Source of the DNA: Flemingiibacterium sp964430755
GTDB taxonomy: Bacteria > Bacillota > Clostridia > Oscillospirales > CAG-272
Assembly: GCA_964430755.1 (NCBI GenBank)
Contig: CAYSFT010000029.1
Location: 1-26,270, forward strand
Direction of reading: 5' to 3'
Length of the DNA: 26,270 nucleotides
Shown: piece by piece, positions 22,172 to 26,270 of the stretch
How positions within the stretch are numbered: the stretch's first letter is position 1
Layout: every line of letters starts with the position of its first letter
Position numbers and translations under genes: made by a program
Notes under the pieces: generated by a model
What the model saw: only the letters and a program-made list of their open reading frames with translations
Database searches by the model: none
What the model was told of the DNA's origin: nothing

Positions 22172-22849
22172 TCAATTTTTGGGATATTCACTGCAGAGGT
22201 AATAGAGCACAGGCTCATCCTCCTCAATTTCGGGAAAACGTCCGGCAGGCTCATAGAAACGGTTATCCGCATTGTCATCGTTAACCATCGAAACCTCGCC
22301 AACGAGCACCTTGCCGTGACCGGGTTCACCCCAGAAGGAATGGTACTGACCGCGCTGCATGGTGATGCTTTCACCGGGCTTCAGAATAACGGTTCCGCCA
22401 GCCTCGATTTCATACTTGTGACCGTCAACATAAACGGTTACGGGAGTATCTGCAAGCTCCTCATCCTCGGTTGAATTGTAAAGCTTGACAACGAGATTTC
22501 CGCCGCCGCGATTGATTATATCCTCAGATTTATTCCAGTGGAAATGGCAGGGGCAAACCTGTCCCTCATTCGAAATAAGGAGCTTTTCAGCATACGGCTT
22601 GTCATATTTCGGATTGTGAATATTACCGTTACGGATAGTGAAAAGGAAAAGTCCAACCTTATCATAGTCGCCGCTTCCGAAGTCGGTGACATCCCAGCCG
22701 AGCATATTGTCGCGGATCTCATCGTATTCAGCACCCTTCTCTGCCCACTCCTCGGGAGTCCAGTATGCAAACGGGGGAAGCTTGAAATTCATCTTATTGA
22801 TGAACTCGATGTTTTCTCTGATAATCTTGTTTACCTCAGAACGTTTCAT
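22172..22849 (-). CDS. D-lyxose isomerase (cupin-type)
   Basis: A 225-residue cupin sugar isomerase of the D-lyxose ketol-isomerase family, interconverting D-lyxose and D-xylulose and often D-mannose and D-fructose, with a divalent metal in the cytosol. The metal ligands are H102 and H104 in CHFHW, E109 in KSED and H170 in QYHSFWGEPGHG. The N-terminal RENIEFINKMNFKLPPFAYW pattern and FPEIEEDEPVLYYLCSEY end match the family. Length is normal. GAGGTG precedes the ATG by 6 bases. It has its own promoter and terminator, so it is not part of the neighbouring operons, though its product D-xylulose could feed the FGGY kinase of the catabolic cluster. Confidence 0.94.
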   Translation of the reverse strand: MKRSEVNKIIRENIEFINKMNFKLPPFAYWTPEEWAEKGAEYDEIRDNMLGWDVTDFGSGDYDKVGLFLFTIRNGNIHNPKYDKPYAEKLLISNEGQVCPCHFHWNKSEDIINRGGGNLVVKLYNSTEDEELADTPVTVYVDGHKYEIEAGGTVILKPGESITMQRGQYHSFWGEPGHGKVLVGEVSMVNDDNADNRFYEPAGRFPEIEEDEPVLYYLCSEYPKN

Positions 22850-22877
22850 AATATCACCTCATAAAAATTATATTTTC

Positions 22878-22894
22878 AACGGCTCTCAGCCGTT
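22878..22894. repeat. Small hairpin in the lyxose isomerase leader
   Basis: AACGGCT, loop CTC, AGCCGTT is a perfect 7-bp stem inside the 53-base leader, 29 bases before the ATG. It leaves the ribosome binding site free, so it probably stabilises the 5' end; a role as protein-binding site is possible. Confidence 0.5.
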
Positions 22895-22908
22895 ATCTTT
22901 ATATAGAT

Positions 22909-22937
22909 ATTGTAACATATTTTCAAATAACAGTCAA
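22909..22937 (-). promoter_or_regulatory. Sigma-A promoter of the lyxose isomerase gene
   Basis: On the minus strand TTGACT (22932-22937), a 17-base spacer and TACAAT (22909-22914) with the extended TGT element. Transcription should begin near 22902. Confidence 0.8.
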
Positions 22938-22957
22938 TGGGTCACGGTTGATTTCGC

Positions 22958-22974
22958 CTCTACGTTAAGTAGAG
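22958..22974. repeat. Inverted repeat between metH and the lyxose isomerase promoter
   Basis: CTCTAC and GTAGAG flank GTTAA in the gap past metH. It is followed by TTTT only on the plus strand and by a mixed sequence on the minus strand, so it is not a convincing metH terminator. It could be an operator upstream of the lyxose isomerase promoter. Confidence 0.35.
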
Positions 22975-23019
22975 TTTTGCCCTCTGTGTCAGCTTTTCTC
23001 TCTACATCGTATATAAGTC

Positions 23020-25431
23020 TTACGCCTTCAAAGAAGCATTGATCTCCTCGGCATAGCGTACCGTTTCCATAGCATCCTTTGCATATTTATCGGCGCCGAT
23101 CGCATCCGCGTATTCACGGTTGAGTACCGCACCTCCGACGATTATCTTACACCACGGTGCTTTATCGCGAAGCTGCTTTATGGTTTCCTCCATCGCCGGG
23201 ACGGTCGTCGTCATAAGTGCGCTGAGTCCGACAAGCGGAGCATGAAGACGTATAACCTCGCTGACAACCGTTTCGGGAGCAACGTCACGTCCGAGATCGG
23301 TCACTGTAAAGCCGTAATTTTCAAGCAGCAGTTTAACGATATTCTTTCCGATGTCGTGAATATCGCCCTTGACCGTTGCAATAACAAACGCACATTTATC
23401 GCTTGCCTTGCCGTCCGACATATTTGACTTGATAACCTCAAAAGCGGACTTCGCCGCTTCTGCACTCATAAGAAGCTGCGGCAGATAAACGGTCTTCTTT
23501 TCAAATCCCTCTCCGACAATATTCAGCGCAGGAATTATCTCCTCCTGAACGATTTTCAGCGGCTCGACAGAACCGAGCAACTCTGTGGTGATCATCGCGG
23601 CACGCTCCTTTAAGCCCTTGACAACAGCCCTCTGAAGCTCCGAGGAATATTCGTCCGATGCAGTATTCACCGTTGCCTGAACCGGCGATGCGGCAGTAAT
23701 CTGCGGTAATGTTTCGGCAAAAGAAATATAATCGGCGCAATTTTCATCAAGCCCTGCAAGCGCGAGATACGTGTGATACGCCTTCATCATCTCCGCCGAA
23801 TACGGGTTCATGATAGCCGCAGACAAGCCTGCACCGAGCGTCAGCGCAAAGAATGTGCCGTTTATCATGTCGCGTCCCGGCAGACCGAACGACACGTTTG
23901 AAACGCCGAGCGACGTGTGAGCACCAAGCTCATTTTTGATAAGTCCGACTGCACGCATGGTTTCCATCGCCGCGCTGTTATCTGCACTGATGGTGAGCGC
24001 AAGCGGATCGAATATGATATCCTTTTTGTCGATGCCGTACTTCTCTGCCTCGGCAAGTATACGCTTCGCTATGGCAAGACGTTTCTCTGCCCTCTCCGGT
24101 ATACCGTCCTCATCAAGCGTCAGCGCAACAATAAGTCCACCGTACTTTTTCGCAAGTGGGAACACCGCGTCCATGCTCTCTTTTTTGCCGTTCACGGAGT
24201 TTATCATCGCCTTACCGTTATAGCGGCGCAGTGCCGTTTCCATAGCGATGGGATCGGAAGTATCTATCTGAAGCGGCAAATCTATAATAGCCTGAAGCTC
24301 ACAAACCGCTTCCTTTAGCATTGCCACCTCGTCAATCTCAGGCAGACCGACATTAACGTCAAGAATATGTACACCCTTTTCCTGCTGTGCAATTCCCTCT
24401 TTGAGGATGTAATCAATATCGTGAGCCTTGAGTGCTTCCTTGAAGCGTTTTTTGCCGGTCGGGTTGATTCTCTCACCGATCAGTATAGGCTTTTCACCAA
24501 ATATTACAGCATGATTGTATGACGACACACAGGTGATATTCTTCTTTTCGATTTTCACAGGCTCAACACCTGCCGACTCACGAACAGTCGCCGCAATATA
24601 CGCAGGCGTTGTACCGCAGCAACCGCCTGCAACACGTACACCCTCACATATAAGTCCACTGACCTCATCTGCAAATTCATCGGGCAGAATATCGTAAACC
24701 GTCTTGCCGTCAATCGACTTCGGAAGTCCTGCGTTGGGCTTTAACATAACCGGTACGGAAGCATATTTGAGATATTCTCTGACAACGCCGCCGAGAGCCT
24801 TCGGTCCGAGCGAACAGTTAACGCCGATTGCATCAGCTCCCATTCCCTCAAGCATTGCAACCATAGCCGCAGGAGAAGCACCCGTCATGAGCTTGCCGTC
24901 CTCGCCGTAAGCGTTCGAAACGAACACAGGAAGGTCACTGTTCTCTTTTGCCGCAAGAAGTGCCGCCTTGGTTTCATAGCTGTCGTTCATGGTTTCGATG
25001 AAGATAAGATCGGCACCGTATTTCACGCCGAGCTTCACCGTTTTTGCAAAAACCGCAACAGCATCCTCAAAATCAAAATCACCGTAAGGCGCAAGCATAC
25101 GTCCGGTCGGCCCGATATCAAGCGCCACCCATTTCTCCTGCTTTCCGACACTCGATTTTGCCGCCGCACGTGCGTTTTCGATTGCCGCTTTAACGATACC
25201 GTCAAGCTCATCTGCGGAAAACTTGAGAACATTTGCGCCGAATGTGTTCGTGTTGACAACATTGCTTCCGGCATCATAATAGTCGCGGTGAATAGATGTA
25301 ATAACATCAGGATGAGTCAGATTCCAACGCTCGGGAAGCTCACCTGGGGCAAGTCCCTGCGCCTGAAGAAGCGTACCCATACCGCCATCAAGATATAGTA
25401 TGTGTTCTTTGATATATTCGGTAATTTTCAT
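23020..25431 (-). CDS. metH: Cobalamin-dependent methionine synthase, without reactivation domain
   Basis: An 803-residue methionine synthase, which moves a methyl group from methyltetrahydrofolate through cobalamin to homocysteine. In order it has the homocysteine domain (about 1-300) with zinc ligands C206 in GVNCSLGP and C271-C272 in GGCCGTTP. The folate-binding domain follows, beginning at IGERINPTGKKRF (about 318-335), then the cap and cobalamin domain with DIHDIG and its lower-ligand H692. LSALMTTT and VGGAVLN are also present. The fourth SAM-binding reactivation domain of the ~1230-residue enzyme is missing; the upstream gene supplies a separate one. The ATG at 25431 follows CAGGAG and is 18 bp after the reactivation-protein gene. 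Confidence 0.95.
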   Translation of the reverse strand: MKITEYIKEHILYLDGGMGTLLQAQGLAPGELPERWNLTHPDVITSIHRDYYDAGSNVVNTNTFGANVLKFSADELDGIVKAAIENARAAAKSSVGKQEKWVALDIGPTGRMLAPYGDFDFEDAVAVFAKTVKLGVKYGADLIFIETMNDSYETKAALLAAKENSDLPVFVSNAYGEDGKLMTGASPAAMVAMLEGMGADAIGVNCSLGPKALGGVVREYLKYASVPVMLKPNAGLPKSIDGKTVYDILPDEFADEVSGLICEGVRVAGGCCGTTPAYIAATVRESAGVEPVKIEKKNITCVSSYNHAVIFGEKPILIGERINPTGKKRFKEALKAHDIDYILKEGIAQQEKGVHILDVNVGLPEIDEVAMLKEAVCELQAIIDLPLQIDTSDPIAMETALRRYNGKAMINSVNGKKESMDAVFPLAKKYGGLIVALTLDEDGIPERAEKRLAIAKRILAEAEKYGIDKKDIIFDPLALTISADNSAAMETMRAVGLIKNELGAHTSLGVSNVSFGLPGRDMINGTFFALTLGAGLSAAIMNPYSAEMMKAYHTYLALAGLDENCADYISFAETLPQITAASPVQATVNTASDEYSSELQRAVVKGLKERAAMITTELLGSVEPLKIVQEEIIPALNIVGEGFEKKTVYLPQLLMSAEAAKSAFEVIKSNMSDGKASDKCAFVIATVKGDIHDIGKNIVKLLLENYGFTVTDLGRDVAPETVVSEVIRLHAPLVGLSALMTTTVPAMEETIKQLRDKAPWCKIIVGGAVLNREYADAIGADKYAKDAMETVRYAEEINASLKA

Positions 25432-25449
25432 TATTTTTCTCCTGCAAAT

Positions 25450-26073
25450 TTAATTATCCGGCATGATACCGATTATAGCCGTAACCGATTTTGTCGGCGA
25501 CATTAAAAGACTTTCGTTAAGCGTAAGACCGATCTTGCGTGAACAGTCAAGCACAGAAAAAATATCCCTCTGCAAGGAAAGCGCAAGATCACCGTACCCG
25601 GGACTGAACCTCGGACACACACTGCACCCGTTTTCCTTTGCAAGCTCGCTTATTTCAACGCAAAAAGCATCACATAACGCCTCGATTCGCTCTGCACCGA
25701 TCGCCTGAAGAATAAGTGCCTTAGACGGAGAAACACGACTGTATCTTGCGATAAGACGGTCAAGCTCGATACCGACAGTTGCGGCGAACAGCACTATCCT
25801 ATCACATCCGTGAAGATTTTTAGAAAGAGCGGATGAAGCGGTTTTGGTAAAGCCAAGGTCAAGCATCGTACCGTCCGCACTTATATCAAAAGTACGCCAG
25901 CAAATCTTATAGGTGAGCGCACCGTCAAGCTCGGCAAGACATTCGCGGGTAAGCGTGTCAAGCTCGACAGCACCGGCACCGGCGCCTGAATAGCGCAGTA
26001 TTTCGCGCTTGTCAATAGGCGGCTCTATATATGTTTTTGTATATACAGTATTAAATTCAAACGGTATTTTCAT
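25450..26073 (-). CDS. Stand-alone methionine synthase reactivation-domain protein
   Basis: A 207-residue protein resembling the MetH activation domain as a separate unit, as found in several Firmicutes and in Thermotoga. It would bind S-adenosylmethionine to re-methylate oxidised cobalamin in MetH. The key SAM-loop signature is RFSPGYGDLALSLQRDIF in the C-terminal third. The nearby gene is a MetH lacking this domain. The ATG at 26073 is chosen over the in-frame GTG at 26103 because the promoter -10 is at 26109-26114, so transcription would begin near 26102 and leave no upstream site for the GTG. AGAGG lies about 11 bases before the ATG. Confidence 0.85.
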   Translation of the reverse strand: MKIPFEFNTVYTKTYIEPPIDKREILRYSGAGAGAVELDTLTRECLAELDGALTYKICWRTFDISADGTMLDLGFTKTASSALSKNLHGCDRIVLFAATVGIELDRLIARYSRVSPSKALILQAIGAERIEALCDAFCVEISELAKENGCSVCPRFSPGYGDLALSLQRDIFSVLDCSRKIGLTLNESLLMSPTKSVTAIIGIMPDN

Positions 26074-26108
26074 TGCAACAAATACCTCTAAAACATATTT
26101 CACCTCAA

Positions 26109-26137
26109 ATTATATCACAACTCGGATGATAATTCAA
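26109..26137 (-). promoter_or_regulatory. Sigma-A promoter of the reactivation protein-metH transcript
   Basis: On the minus strand TTGAAT (26132-26137), 17-base spacer, TATAAT (26109-26114) with extended TGA. The predicted start near 26102 leaves a leader of about 29 bases, too short for a SAM or cobalamin riboswitch. Confidence 0.8.
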
Positions 26138-26209
26138 GTAGATAATTGCAGATTCCCAAAAACAGTTGAATGAAACAAAACGCTAAAAAACGCACGGGAC
26201 TGCCTCCGA

Positions 26210-26245
26210 TAAAAAATGATGTGCCCCCTGTCAAGTAGACAATGA
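26210..26245. other. Possible insertion sequence end at the window edge
   Basis: GATGTGCCCCCTGTCAAGTAGACA resembles the terminal repeats of some IS elements in Firmicutes, with an inner TGTC-AAGTA-GACA inverted repeat. An ATG at 26242 opens a frame that runs off the window. The bases 26138-26209 hold no recognisable gene. The similarity is from memory and the rest of the element is not visible, so this is a weak call. Confidence 0.25.
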
Positions 26246-26270
26246 AAAAAACAAAAAGAATTTACAATTG

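Noticed and set aside
26101..26103. GTG at 26103 as start of the reactivation-domain protein
   Set aside because: It coincides with the predicted transcription start after the consensus -10 at 26109-26114 and has no ribosome binding site.
26074..26108. SAM or cobalamin riboswitch before the metH transcript
   Set aside because: The leader is only about 29 bases and shows no fold of that kind.
1..26270. tRNA, rRNA or CRISPR arrays
   Set aside because: No repeat-spacer pattern or RNA gene structure was seen in the gaps, all of which are short and accounted for.

Overview
The window comes from a low-to-moderate GC Gram-positive bacterium, most likely an anaerobic gut-type Clostridia (Oscillospiraceae/Lachnospiraceae-like). 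This rests on strong AGGAGG-type ribosome binding sites, near-consensus sigma-A promoters (four of five with an extended TGn -10), a lipoprotein binding protein with a Thr/Asp-rich linker, intrinsic terminators, and a MetH whose reactivation module is a separate protein. The taxonomic call is an inference; there is no rRNA in the window. Nearly all DNA is coding.

Region 1 (about 155-11764, minus strand) is an eleven-gene catabolic cluster read from a consensus promoter at 11803-11831 toward a terminator at 85-127. In order of transcription it encodes a triosephosphate-isomerase-like barrel protein, a YjbQ-family protein, a DapA/NanA-type aldolase, an FGGY sugar kinase preceded by a possible 23-residue leader ORF, a NagA-like deacetylase, two tandem ceramidase-fold zinc hydrolases without signal peptides, two tandem divergent NagB-like proteins, an internally duplicated protein of unknown function, and a short-chain dehydrogenase. 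Gaps are mostly 2-30 bp, so an operon is likely.

Region 2 (11986-13389, plus strand) is divergent: a KdsD/GutQ-like SIS sugar-phosphate isomerase followed by a DeoR-family repressor. The shared 220-bp promoter region holds a palindrome inside the minus-strand promoter spacer and a 10-bp inverted repeat, both candidate operators. A bidirectional terminator (13401-13445) ends this transcript and the converging one.

Region 3 (13464-21871, minus strand) is an oligopeptide-type (Opp/Dpp) ABC importer. Its parts are unusual: a 770-residue binding lipoprotein that looks circularly permuted, a normal OppB permease, an OppC permease with a seven-repeat RCC1-like propeller inserted in its first outside loop, OppD, an OppF with a long coiled-coil-like insertion between Walker A and the Q-loop, and a small membrane protein.

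Region 4 (22172-26073, minus strand) has a free-standing D-lyxose isomerase gene with its own promoter and terminator, and a two-gene transcript for a separate MetH reactivation-domain protein and an 803-residue cobalamin-dependent methionine synthase. The right edge may touch the end of an insertion sequence.

Working model (inference): the importer brings in an oligosaccharide, glycopeptide or N-acylated compound. Zinc hydrolases and the NagA-like enzyme remove acyl groups. The kinase and isomerase-type proteins (NagB-like, SIS, TIM-like, perhaps lyxose isomerase) rearrange and phosphorylate the sugar. The DapA-type aldolase cleaves a carbon skeleton and the dehydrogenase adjusts redox, under DeoR control. 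The substrate cannot be read from the sequence.
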